Assembly: GCA_036759545.1 (NCBI GenBank)
Contig: DAIOUL010000019.1
Location: 1 to 36,412, forward strand
Source of the DNA: 66-474 sp036759545
GTDB lineage: Bacteria > Pseudomonadota > Gammaproteobacteria > Xanthomonadales > Rhodanobacteraceae
Length of the DNA: 36,412 nt
Direction: 5' to 3'
Below the pieces are notes generated by a model that saw only the letters and a program-made list of their open reading frames with translations, made no database searches and had not been told where the DNA came from. Position numbers and translations under genes: made by a program. Position 1 is the stretch's first letter; the number at the start of each line of letters is the position of its first letter. Below are positions 14,774 through 23,800 of this stretch, piece by piece.

Positions 14774-16501
14774 TCACGCTTCTTGAGTAACACGCAACAC
14801 TTCCTCGATCGTCGTCAGGCCGGCGAGCGCCTTGCGCATGCCGTCCTCGTACATGGTGTGCATGCCTTCCGCGCGCGCGGCGCGTTCGATTTCGGTGGCA
14901 TCGGCGCGCTGCATTACCAGCCGGCGCAGCGGATCGGAAAGCGTCAGTTGTTCGATGATCGCCAGCCGCCCGCGATAACCGCTGGGATTGTCGTGCGAAG
15001 GCCGCGGCCGGTACAAGCGCAGTGGGCGCTGGTCGGTGTATTTCTCCAGGCCCAGTTCGCGCACCATTTCCGGCAGCGGCGCATACGGTTCCGCCGTCGC
15101 CGGATCGAGGCGCCGCACCAGCCGCTGCGCCAGGATCGCATTCACGGTGGAGGCCAGCAGGTAATCCTCCACGCCCATGTCCAGCAAACGCGTCAGGCCG
15201 CCCGCTGCGGAATTGGTGTGCAGCGTGGAAAGAACGAGGTGTCCCGTCAATGCCGACTGGATCGCGATCTTGCAGGTTTCCAGATCGCGCATTTCGCCGA
15301 TCATGATCACGTCCGGGTCCTGGCGCACGATCGAGCGCAAGGCGCCAGCGAAATCCAGCCCGATCTGCGGCTTCACCTGCATCTGGTTGATGCCTTCGAG
15401 CTGGTATTCGACCGGGTCTTCGACGGTAATGATCTTGCGGTCGGGCGTGTTGATCTTGGAAAGCGCGGTGTAGAGCGTGGTGGTCTTGCCCGAGCCGGTG
15501 GGACCGGTGACCAGCAGGATTCCATGCGGCTGCTCCAGCACACGCAGGAAATCGGGCAGCGTGCGCGCGTCGAACCCGAGCGCGCCGAAATCCAGCACCA
15601 CGTTGCCGCGATCGAGGATGCGCATCACCACCGATTCGCCGAAGCTGGTCGGGATGCACGACACGCGCAGGTCCAGTTCCTTGCCCTGCACGCGCAGCAT
15701 GATGCGGCCATCCTGCGGCAGGCGGCGCTCGGCGATGTTCATGCGCGCCATGATCTTGATGCGCGAAATTACCGCGGCCGTGCTCGACGCCGGCGGCGCT
15801 TCCACTTCGTGCAGCACGCCGTCGATGCGGTAGCGCACCTTCAGGCGGTTCTCGAACGGCTCGATGTGGATGTCGGAGGCGCGCGCTTCCACCGCGCGCT
15901 GGATCAAAAGATTCACCAGGCGAATGACCGGCGCCTCGGACGCAAGGTCGCGCAGGTGCTCGATGTCGTCGTCCGCGGATTCGCGGCCCTCGCCTTCCAT
16001 GCCCTCCACGATCGTGCCGAGCGCGCTGCGGCCCTGCCCGTGCCAGCGCTCGATCAGATCGTCGATTTCCGAACGCAGCGCGATGCGCAGCACCACCGGC
16101 TTGCCCGCTGCGAGTGACACCGCTTGCAGCGGGTACGGATCGCCGGGATCGGCCACCGCCAATTCCAGCGCACCGTCGCGCTCGCCGATCGGCAGCACGT
16201 GATGCTGCTTCATGAAGCGCAGCGACAGCGGCGAAGTTTCCGGCGGCGTGTCGCTCGCATCCTTGGCCGAAAGCAGCGGCAGCTTCAGGGTTTCCGCCCA
16301 GGCTTCTGCCAGGTCGCGCTCGGACACCAGGCCCAACGTGGCCAGCAACGTCGTCAGCGTGCCGTCGGGCGATTCCATGTGGATGCGCTCGGCGCGCGCG
16401 AGGTCACTCTCTTTCAACTTGCCGCGCGCGATCAGCAGCGCGCAGACCGGCGCCGCCGGGCCGGCGATTTCGGAGGAAGCGTTTTCAGCGATGGACGCCA
16501 T
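14774..16501 (-). CDS. gspE: Type II secretion ATPase GspE lacking the tetracysteine motif
   Basis: 575 residues from the ATG at 16501 (AGGT upstream); a longer frame to 16567 has no support. N-terminal domains bind GspL (about 40-180, including LLIARGKLKESDLARAERIH). The C-terminal motor has Walker A GPTGSGKTTTLY (about 332), the Asp box EDPVEYQLEGINQMQVKP, Walker B DPDVIMIGEMRD and the His box. The zinc-binding tetracysteine insert expected after the His box (two CxxC pairs in most GspE) has no cysteines: the region reads RRLDPATAEPY and later PRPSHDNPSGYRGR. Loss of the zinc site with the fold otherwise kept is inferred. Head of the T2SS operon; hydrolyses ATP to drive pseudopilus assembly. 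Confidence 0.95.
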   Translation of the reverse strand: MASIAENASSEIAGPAAPVCALLIARGKLKESDLARAERIHMESPDGTLTTLLATLGLVSERDLAEAWAETLKLPLLSAKDASDTPPETSPLSLRFMKQHHVLPIGERDGALELAVADPGDPYPLQAVSLAAGKPVVLRIALRSEIDDLIERWHGQGRSALGTIVEGMEGEGRESADDDIEHLRDLASEAPVIRLVNLLIQRAVEARASDIHIEPFENRLKVRYRIDGVLHEVEAPPASSTAAVISRIKIMARMNIAERRLPQDGRIMLRVQGKELDLRVSCIPTSFGESVVMRILDRGNVVLDFGALGFDARTLPDFLRVLEQPHGILLVTGPTGSGKTTTLYTALSKINTPDRKIITVEDPVEYQLEGINQMQVKPQIGLDFAGALRSIVRQDPDVIMIGEMRDLETCKIAIQSALTGHLVLSTLHTNSAAGGLTRLLDMGVEDYLLASTVNAILAQRLVRRLDPATAEPYAPLPEMVRELGLEKYTDQRPLRLYRPRPSHDNPSGYRGRLAIIEQLTLSDPLRRLVMQRADATEIERAARAEGMHTMYEDGMRKALAGLTTIEEVLRVTQEA

Positions 16502-16515
16502 GGGATGACCTGCGG

Positions 16516-16556
16516 CGCCTGCGTTGCCGCGCCGGTGAAAATCTCTGTCTAGCATA
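16516..16556 (-). promoter_or_regulatory. Possible promoter of the type II secretion operon
   Basis: On the minus strand the string TATGCT (16551-16556) resembles a -10 box, with TTCCGG 17 bases upstream as a poor -35. It lies between the terminator of the preceding gene and the gspE start. The match is weak and given only as the best candidate. Confidence 0.25.
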
Positions 16557-16596
16557 GCGGGGCGCAAGTTTGACCGGAACGCGGAACAAAAGTGCT

Positions 16597-16624
16597 AAAA
16601 AAACGGGCGGCCCGTGGGCCGCCC
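16597..16624 (-). terminator. Rho-independent terminator after the 16650-17072 gene
   Basis: On the minus strand a perfect nine-base stem, GGGCGGCCC and GGGCCGCCC, is followed by one base and seven thymines. It lies 25 bases past the stop of the secreted protein gene and insulates the gspE operon from it. Confidence 0.88.
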
Positions 16625-16649
16625 ATCACAGTTCCGCTATCGATCGCAC

Positions 16650-17072
16650 CTACATCGAGGACGAACCGCTGTCCTTGGTGTAGCCCAAATGCACCGTGAT
16701 CTTGTCGCCTTTCTTCAGGTTCTGCGAGGCGTCGGGAAAGTGCAGCTTCAACGTGCCTTCGTCTGTTCTGAGAGAGACGAAGCCCTTGCTGGTCACCGAT
16801 TCGACCGTGCCGCTCATGCTGTGCTCGCCCATCATCTGCGCGTTGTCCATGCTGGAGCTGGACATGCTGGACTGCGACGACATGCTCGATGAGCTTGTGG
16901 TGCTGCCCGACGTCGGCGCCGTGCTCTTGTAGGGCGGCTGATGCGTGATCGCACCAGACTGCGGGTGCTGCATGCCGGTGTCCTGCGCGTCGGTGCTGCT
17001 CTGCGCCAGCGCCAGCGGCGCCGCGCAGGCCAGCGCGCCCGCGATCACGAACGACATCATCGTGCGTTTCAT
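16650..17072 (-). CDS. Small secreted Ser/Met-rich protein with C-terminal beta domain
   Basis: 140 residues. A very strong ribosome site (AGGAGGAGGAG) precedes the ATG. Sec signal peptide: MKRTMMSFVIAGALACAAPLALA. The next 60 residues are low complexity, rich in Ser, Thr, Met and Gln (SSSSMSSQSSMSSSSMDN). The last 55 residues form a compact beta-rich unit (SMSGTVESVTSKGFVSLRTD, LKLHFPDASQNLKKGDKITV) like small periplasmic OB/SH3-like folds. Methionine clusters might bind metal, but that is speculation. It has its own terminator downstream, so it is probably a single-gene unit, strongly translated. Confidence 0.8.
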   Translation of the reverse strand: MKRTMMSFVIAGALACAAPLALAQSSTDAQDTGMQHPQSGAITHQPPYKSTAPTSGSTTSSSSMSSQSSMSSSSMDNAQMMGEHSMSGTVESVTSKGFVSLRTDEGTLKLHFPDASQNLKKGDKITVHLGYTKDSGSSSM

Positions 17073-17225
17073 GTTCTCCTCCTCCTTGAATGATCCGGGC
17101 GCGTATCCGCAGCCCGCCGTGGAACCATCGTCGATGGCTTCACCAGTGAACGCCGCTGGGGGCGCCGGGTCAAGGAACGCGCGATGACCGTTCAGGCTGT
17201 CTGAACATTGGCCAGGTGCAACGGT

Positions 17226-18608
17226 TCAGCACTCCACCACATTCACCGCCAGCCCGCCGCGTGACGTTTCCTTGTACTTGTCCTTCATGTCGCGGCCGGT
17301 ATCGCGCATGGTCTTGATGACCTTGTCCAGCGAGACGCGGTGCTTGCCGTCGCTGCGCATCGCCATGCGCTGCGCGTTGATGGCCTTCACCGCGCCCATC
17401 GCGTTGCGCTCGATGCAGGGAATCTGCACCAGCCCGCCGATGGGATCGCAGGTGAGTCCCAAGTTGTGTTCCATGCCGATTTCGGCTGCGTTTTCGACCT
17501 GGTAGATCGATCCGCCCAGCGCGGCGGTCAATCCACCCGCCGCCATCGAACAGGCGACACCGACTTCGCCCTGACAGCCGACTTCCGCGCCGCTGATGGA
17601 AGCGTTCTCCTTGTAGAGAATGCCGATCGCGCCCGCCGTCAGCAGGAAATCGATGACGCCGTTTTCGTTGGATGTCGGACAGAAGCGGTCGTAGTAGTGC
17701 AGCACCGCGGGAATGATCCCGGCCGCGCCGTTGGTGGGTGCGGTCACCACGCGTCCGCCGGCGGCGTTCTCTTCGTTGACCGCCAGCGCGTAGAGATTCA
17801 CCCAATCGAGGATCGTGAGCGGATCTTTCAATGAAGCTTCCGGCCGGTCGCGCAGCTCGTTGTACATCGCCGGCGCACGGCGCTTGACGTGCAGCCCGCC
17901 CGGCAATTCGCCGGGCGAACGCAACCCGCGGGCCACGCATTGCTGCATCGCTTCCCAAATGTTCAACAGCCCGGAGCGGATCTTGGGATCGGAACGCCAG
18001 GCGCGTTCGTTTTCGAACATGACCTGCGCGATGGTCTTGTTTTCGCGCGCGCAGATTTCCAGCAACTGCTCGCCAGTCGTGAACGGATGCGGCAGCGGCG
18101 TGGTGTCGGCGACGATGCGATCCTGCGAAGCCTCGTCCTGGTTCACCACGAAACCGCCGCCGACCGAGTAGTAATCGCGCGTGGCCAGCACGACGCCTTG
18201 CGCGTCGTACGCCGTGAAACGCATGCCGTTGGTGTGGTAGGGCAGCTTCTGGCGCTTGTTGAAGATCAGATCGGACTTCTCGTCGAAGGCGATCTCGTGT
18301 CCGCCGTGCAGATGGATGCGCTTCTCCTTTCGGATGCGCGACAACCGCTGCGGGATCGTGTCCGGATCGACCCGGTCCGGCCACTCGCCTTCCAGCCCCA
18401 GCATCACCGCCTTGTCGGTGCCGTGGCCGCGCCCGGTCAGCGCCAGCGAACCATGCAGCTCGCAGGTCACGCGCGCGGTGCGCGGCAGGTTGCCCGCTTG
18501 CAGCAACCACTTCTCCACGAAACGCGCGGCCGCGCGCATCGGCCCGACCGTGTGCGACGAGGACGGTCCGATGCCGATCTTGAAGAGGTCGAAGACGCTT
18601 ACCGCCAT
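17226..18608 (-). CDS. sdaA: L-serine ammonia-lyase, single-chain iron-sulfur type
   Basis: 460 residues, the length of the one-chain type II L-serine dehydratase, which converts L-serine to pyruvate and ammonia using a [4Fe-4S] cluster. Beta-domain motif SVFDLFKIGIGPSSSHTVGP at the N-terminus; alpha-domain motifs TAPTNGAAGIIPAVLHYY, GCQGEVGVACSMAAGGL and TCDPIGGLVQIPCIERNAMG, which include the cluster cysteines. The C-terminal Cys (NVVEC) matches the tail-in-active-site cysteine known in this family. Start at 18608 with AAGGGATG about ten bases upstream. Divergent from the glutaredoxin-like gene. Confidence 0.96.
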   Translation of the reverse strand: MAVSVFDLFKIGIGPSSSHTVGPMRAAARFVEKWLLQAGNLPRTARVTCELHGSLALTGRGHGTDKAVMLGLEGEWPDRVDPDTIPQRLSRIRKEKRIHLHGGHEIAFDEKSDLIFNKRQKLPYHTNGMRFTAYDAQGVVLATRDYYSVGGGFVVNQDEASQDRIVADTTPLPHPFTTGEQLLEICARENKTIAQVMFENERAWRSDPKIRSGLLNIWEAMQQCVARGLRSPGELPGGLHVKRRAPAMYNELRDRPEASLKDPLTILDWVNLYALAVNEENAAGGRVVTAPTNGAAGIIPAVLHYYDRFCPTSNENGVIDFLLTAGAIGILYKENASISGAEVGCQGEVGVACSMAAGGLTAALGGSIYQVENAAEIGMEHNLGLTCDPIGGLVQIPCIERNAMGAVKAINAQRMAMRSDGKHRVSLDKVIKTMRDTGRDMKDKYKETSRGGLAVNVVEC

Positions 18609-18755
18609 CGGAATTCATCCCTTGCCGAAGCGGCCGCGTTCCAGCGGACATTCAAAACATGCCGCTGAACGCGGCCGCATGGGAATACAAGCACGTGCAG
18701 ACTGACGCTATTGTACGCGCTCGCCCGATCCAATTCCCGACGCGATCAACCGCAC

Positions 18756-18986
18756 ATGCGCCTGATCCTCTACCAACGCGACGACTGCAAGCTCTGCGAC
18801 GAGGCGATCGCCCTGCTCGCCTCCGCGCGCGCGCCGGAATTCGAGAGCGTTTGGATCGATGATGATGCCGCGCTGGAAGCGCGTTACGGCGAACGCGTGC
18901 CGGTGCTGCGCGATGAGGACAGCGAGCGCGAGCTGGACTGGCCGTTCGACATCGAGACGCTGCGCGCTTTCATTGCGGAGACGTGA
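18756..18986 (+). CDS. Glutaredoxin-like protein (DUF836 family)
   Basis: 76 residues from the ATG at 18756; a TTG at 18711 would add 15 residues unlike the family. MRLILYQRDDCKLCDEAIAL carries the CxxC redox motif at the head of the first helix. VPVLRDEDSERELDWPFD supplies the cis-proline loop and the typical 'Pro-Val-Leu' strand, as in PF05768. A cytoplasmic thiol-disulfide role is inferred. No convincing ribosome site is visible. It is convergent with the YceI gene ending at 18987, the two abutting exactly. Confidence 0.85.
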   Translation: MRLILYQRDDCKLCDEAIALLASARAPEFESVWIDDDAALEARYGERVPVLRDEDSERELDWPFDIETLRAFIAET

Positions 18987-19532
18987 TCACGGCAGCAGCA
19001 CGAGATGCCCGTGCACGGCGACGTCATTGCCGATCATCGAGGTGTCGGCCCAGTCGCCGCTGCCGATGCCAAAATCCAGCCGCTTCAGCGTGGTATCCAC
19101 ATCCAGCGTGGCGCCGCTGCCGAACGGAACGAATTTGACCGTCAACGTCACGGGTTTGCTGACACCGCGCAGGCTGAGTGTGCCGTCCGCCAACACTTGG
19201 CCGTTCGCCGATTTGCGGAAGCGCGTGCTGACGAAATGCGCGCGCGGAAATTGTGCGGTGTCGAAGAAATCCTTGCCCGGCAGCGCCTGATCGCGTTCGG
19301 TGTTGGCGGTGTCCGCGCTAGCGATGTCGATCGTGACATCGAATTTCGCGTGCGCCAGATCGGCCGGGTCGTAGTCGATCTTGGCGTCGAAGCGTTTGAA
19401 CCGGCCCTCGAACTTTTCGTCCTGATAGGTGCCGGTGAAAGTCAGCGCGCTGCGCGCCGGATCGATTTTCCACTCGCGCGCGAAAGCGGCAAGCGGCAGC
19501 AACATCAGCGCGATCAAAACCATCCGTCTCAT
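18987..19532 (-). CDS. YceI family periplasmic protein (downstream copy)
   Basis: 181 residues from the ATG at 19532, which overlaps the cytochrome stop (ATGA) and has GAGGAG upstream. Signal peptide MRRMVLIALMLLPLAAFA. The mature part is the YceI lipocalin-like barrel: WKIDPARSALTFTGTYQDEK at its start, then FDVTIDIASADTANTERDQA, FPRAHFVSTRF, LSLRGVSKPVTLTVKF and the closing GDWADTSMIGNDVAVHGHL. The family binds polyisoprenoid (ubiquinone-like) ligands. Coupled to cytochrome b561 as in the E. coli yceJ-yceI pair; here it is one of two YceI genes around the cytochrome. Confidence 0.92.
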   Translation of the reverse strand: MRRMVLIALMLLPLAAFAREWKIDPARSALTFTGTYQDEKFEGRFKRFDAKIDYDPADLAHAKFDVTIDIASADTANTERDQALPGKDFFDTAQFPRAHFVSTRFRKSANGQVLADGTLSLRGVSKPVTLTVKFVPFGSGATLDVDTTLKRLDFGIGSGDWADTSMIGNDVAVHGHLVLLP

Positions 19533-20113
19533 TGCAAAACTCCTCGACCGCGCGCAAGGCGCCGCTTTTCGGATCCCGGCAGCATACGTAACAGCACGTC
19601 GTCGCGCTGCACGAAGTGATGCCACAGCGCGGCCGCCACGTGCACCACGACGACGCCGATGAGAATCCAGAACAACACCACGTGCGCGCGCAATGCCCAC
19701 GCTTTCAACACCGGATCAAACCCATGCGTCAGGCTGGGCACGTGCACCAGGCCGAACCACTCCAGCGGAAAATTCGCCGCGGAGTTGAACAGCCAGCCCG
19801 ACAGAGGCAACGCGAGGATCAAGACATACAGGAGAAAGTGCGACGCGCGCGCGGCGACGTGCTGCCAGCGCGGCATCGGCGGATCGCGCGGCACGCGCTG
19901 GCCCAATCGCCATGCCAGCCGCAACAACGCCAGTGCGAGAATGGTCAAGCCGATCGACTTGTGCAGCGCGAACACCTTCACCTTGGTGGACGTCATGCCC
20001 AGCTCCACCATCGTCAATCCGATCGCGCCCTGCGCGATGATCAGCAACGCGATCAGCCAATGAAAAAACTGCGCGACACCGCCCCAACGCGTGTCAGTGT
20101 TGCGCAGCGGCAT
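19529..20113 (-). CDS. Cytochrome b561 family protein (YceJ-like)
   Basis: 194 residues, four membrane helices (about 14-36, 45-66, 88-108, 142-166). Candidate haem-ligand histidines lie in FFHWLIA, ALHKSIG, ASHFLLYVLI and VVVVHVAAALWHHF, the set expected of PF01292 diheme cytochromes. It would carry electrons between the quinone pool and periplasmic acceptors. Overlaps the upstream YceI gene by 20 bases and the downstream YceI gene by four, so the three are translationally coupled. Confidence 0.93.
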   Translation of the reverse strand: MPLRNTDTRWGGVAQFFHWLIALLIIAQGAIGLTMVELGMTSTKVKVFALHKSIGLTILALALLRLAWRLGQRVPRDPPMPRWQHVAARASHFLLYVLILALPLSGWLFNSAANFPLEWFGLVHVPSLTHGFDPVLKAWALRAHVVLFWILIGVVVVHVAAALWHHFVQRDDVLLRMLPGSEKRRLARGRGVLQ

Positions 20114-20744
20114 GATCCGCGCTCCGTTGCGCTTCGTATTCCTTCTGCGCGTCCTGATCCAGGATCGCCTCGATCTCCAGACGCAGGGTCACTTTTATGC
20201 CGACCGCTTTCGGAAACGCGGTCATGCCGAACTGTGTGCGATCGAGTGAGGTCTGCGCGGAGAAGCCAGCCAGCGTCTGCAGGCCCGCGAAGATCGTCGC
20301 GCCGGCGCGATTGAACTCGAAGGGAATCGAAACCTCGTGCGTCACGCCGCGCAGCGTGAGATTGCCACGCAAGGTGCCGTGTTGCGCATCGGTTTTTTCG
20401 GCCGACGTGCTCTCGAAATGCGCCAGCGGAAAATCCTTCGCATCCAGAAAACGCTTGCCCGTGACGGCGTCGTCCCATTCCTTGTCGCCCAAATCGACCG
20501 AATTCGTATCGATGTCGACCATGACTTTCGCGGTGCTCCAATCGCCCTCGTCGAACTGCAACCAGCCGGCCTTCACCTTCATGCGGCCCACCGGCTGCGA
20601 ATAGCCGTCGTGATCGACGCTGAAGAGCACCTGCGTGTGCACCGGATCGATGCGGTAGGTGAGCGCGCGCGCGCAAGCAGCAGCCGGGGCCAGCACGGCC
20701 AATATCAAAGCGATCGCTGCGGCGAAATTGAGTTTCATCTGCAT
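20094..20744 (-). CDS. YceI family periplasmic protein (upstream copy)
   Basis: 216 residues. Signal peptide (LNFAAAIALILAVLAPAAACA); Met1 or Met3 could be the start. YceI barrel motifs: LTYRIDPVHTQVLFSVDHDG, KVMVDIDTNSVDLGDKEWDD, FPLAHFESTSAEKTD, LTLRGVTHEVSIPFEF, and SLDRTQFGMTAFPKAVGIKV near the end. A 25-residue tail after the barrel (LDQDAQKEYEAQRSADHAAA) is charged and helical, not present in the downstream copy. First gene of the YceI-b561-YceI operon; divergent from the sensor kinase. Confidence 0.92.
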   Translation of the reverse strand: MQMKLNFAAAIALILAVLAPAAACARALTYRIDPVHTQVLFSVDHDGYSQPVGRMKVKAGWLQFDEGDWSTAKVMVDIDTNSVDLGDKEWDDAVTGKRFLDAKDFPLAHFESTSAEKTDAQHGTLRGNLTLRGVTHEVSIPFEFNRAGATIFAGLQTLAGFSAQTSLDRTQFGMTAFPKAVGIKVTLRLEIEAILDQDAQKEYEAQRSADHAAAQH

Positions 20745-20857
20745 GGCGTCGATCCGGCGGCGGTGCCGCGATTGTGCCGCAGCACGCCGGAGCCGGGATG
20801 AACTGAGTGCCGGATGCGGCTACGATGGTTTCATCCGTGGCGTTGGGGAACCCCACG

Positions 20858-23800
20858 ATGATTTCAGCATGCCTGTTGGCCGCCGCGCTCGCCGCCGCGC
20901 CGAGTACGCTCGTTGCTGCGCCACCCATGAATCCGAGCTTCCGCCGCTACGGCGTGGTGGACGGCCTGCCTTCGGATGCGGCCTATACCGTCGCGCAGGA
21001 TCATCAGGGCTACATCTGGATCGGCACACGCGACGGGCTGGCGCGCTTCGACGCGCAGAATTTCCGGATCTTCCGTCACGATCCGGCCGACAATGGATCG
21101 CTTCCCGCCAACGACGTTTCCGCGCTGCTGATCGACGCGGAGGGACGGATTTGGGCCGGCGGCGAAAACAATGGTCTGAACCTGTTTCTGCCGCAGCGCG
21201 AGCGCTTCGCGCACTGGCGTCATGATTCCCGAAAAGCCGACAGCCTGAGCGGCAACGATGTGCTCGCGCTGGCCCAAACCGCGGACGGCGCGATCTGGGC
21301 CGGCGTCTACGCCGGTGGTTTGAACCGCCTGCGCGCAGACGGCCACGGCTTCGAGCACCTGCATCATCGCGTCAACGACGCAAACGGATTGATCTCCGAC
21401 AACATCATCGCGCTGGGCGCGGATACGCGCGGCGGTTTGTGGATCGGCACCGAAGCGGGTTTGCAATACCGCAGCGCGCAGGGCCGTTTCAGGCGCATCG
21501 TTCTGCCGGGCGTGGACAAGCCCGTTTCGGTGTGGCAATTGAACGCGAACGGAAACGGCGTGGATGCGTCCACCGACGCCGGGCTGTTCCACGTCGATGC
21601 GAATTTCGCCGCGCGGCGTCTTGGTCCCGCGACCGCCGCTTATGCGAGCCTGCGTCAGCCCGGCGGAGAAATGTGGATCGCGCGGCAGGACGGCGTCGAT
21701 TTGCTCGACACGAGCGGCATGGCGCGGCACTACGCGCCTCATGCCGGTCCCGCGGACGCCCTGCCGGGCACCTTGCCGCTCGGTTTTCTGCGCGATCGCG
21801 AAGGTGGGACGTGGATCGCCCTCGTCGATGGAGGCATCGCGTATCTGCCGCCGCGCTGGCGTGCGTTCGACGCGTGGCGGCATTTGCCGGATGACGGGGC
21901 ATCGCTGTCGGTCGACCACGTGCGCGCATTGACGCTCGCGTCCGACGGTACGTTGCTGGCAGGCGGCGCCAAGGGTGCACTCGATCGGCTGGACCCGCGC
22001 GGTGGCGGGGTCCGTCACCTTGCCGACGCAGCGGGGTTGCGCGAATCCTCGATCAGCGCGTTGGCGCAGGACGCACGCGGCCGTGTGTGGATCGGCCACC
22101 GCCACGGACTGCGCGTATTGGATGGTACGCAAGTGCGCGACATCGGGGTGGACGATCCATCGCTGCGCCACGGCGTGTGGGCGTTGCTGATCGCACGCGA
22201 CGGCGGCGTGTATTTCGCGGGCGTGGGCACCGGCGTGACGCGCGTCGATCCCCGCACGTTCGTCCTCACACCGATGCAACCGTCAGCGGACGATGCCGCC
22301 AGACAAATACATCGGCTGCGCGAAACCGCCGACGGTGCGATCTGGGCAGCGAGTCAAGCCGGCCTGTTGCGTCTGGCGCCGGGCATGAGCGCGTTCGAGT
22401 TCGTGCCTGGCGTGGGCCGCGGCGCGGTGGAGGCCTTCGCCTTCGCACCGGACGGTTCCTTGTGGCTGACGCGCAGCGATCGCCTGCAGCATTACTCCTT
22501 CAACGGAGAGCGCGCACGGCGCCGCGACACCATCGATGCGGGCGACGGCTGGCCAGCGGTGGACGTGGGCGACCTGGACGCCGGCGATGGACGCGTGTGG
22601 GCGGCCACGCCGCGCGGTCTGGTGGTTTACGAATTGGACACGCGTCGCGTGCGCACCTATTCGTCGGAAGACGGCTTGGGCAACCCGGAGCTGGCGGCAC
22701 ACACGCTGCAGCACGGCGCGGACGGCACCCTGTACGCCGGCAGTTTCGACGGCGTGATGGTGATCCATCCGGACCTGCTGCGCGACGAACCTGCGCGTCC
22801 GCAGGTGGTGCTGGCGGGTTTGAGCGTGCGCCGCGACGGCCGCCTGATGCAACTCGATCCGCACCGGCCGATCTCCCTGGACTGGAACGACCGCGAACTG
22901 ACCGTCACCGCACGCGCGTTGTCGTTCGCCGATCCGCGGCACCACCGCTATCGTTTCCTGTTGAGTGGTTTCGATCCGGATTGGGTGGAAACCGGCACGC
23001 GCGACACGCGCGAATTCTCGTCGTTGGGCGCGGGCGACTACCGTCTGCGAATCGCAGCGGCCAGCGGCGATGGTGGCTGGAGCGCGGCCAGTGCGCCGGT
23101 GATGTTGCACATCGCCGCGCCGCCGTGGGCGACGCCCTGGGCGCGCGCGCTGTACGTGTTGGCCGCACTGCTTCTGCTGGCGCTGGCTTGGATCCTGATG
23201 CGGCGCAGGTTGGAACAACGTCACCGCTTCGCGTTGATCGCGCAGCGCCAGCAACTGGCGGAACAGGCGAACGCGGCCAAGACGCGATTTCTCGCCGGCA
23301 TGGCGCACGAGATCCGCACGCCAATGACCGGCGTGCTGGGCATGACCGAATTGCTGCTGGGCACGGGGCTGGACGAACGCCAGCGCGGTTTCGCCGACGG
23401 CATCCGGCGTTCCGGCGCGTTGCTGTTGCGGCAGGTCGACGATGCGCTGGATCTGGCGCGGATCGAGGCCGGCAAGCTGCAATTGAACGAAGCGCCCTTC
23501 GATCCGGCCGCGCTGCTGCGCGAAGTCGCCGCGCTGGAACAGGGCTTGGCCACGCAGAAAGGATTGTCGCTGCAAGTCGAAGTCGAACCGGGTGCCCCGC
23601 TACGCCTGATCGGCGATGCGCTGCGCGTGCAGCAAGTGTTGTTGAATCTCACCCATAACGCGCTGAAGTTCACCCGGCAAGGTTCGGTGCGGCTGCGCCT
23701 GTCGCGCGACGACGGCGATACCGTCTTCACCGTGATCGACAGCGGACCGGGCATGTCGGAGGAAGAATGCGCGCGTGTGTTCGAGCGCTTCGAGCAAACC

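Noticed and set aside
17190..17206. Small hairpin GTTCAG/CTGAAC after sdaA
   Set aside because: The stem is six bases with no thymine run on the minus strand; not enough to call a terminator.
22283..23575. 430-codon minus-strand frame inside the sensor kinase
   Set aside because: Gln/Arg/His-rich antisense shadow of a well-supported coding region.
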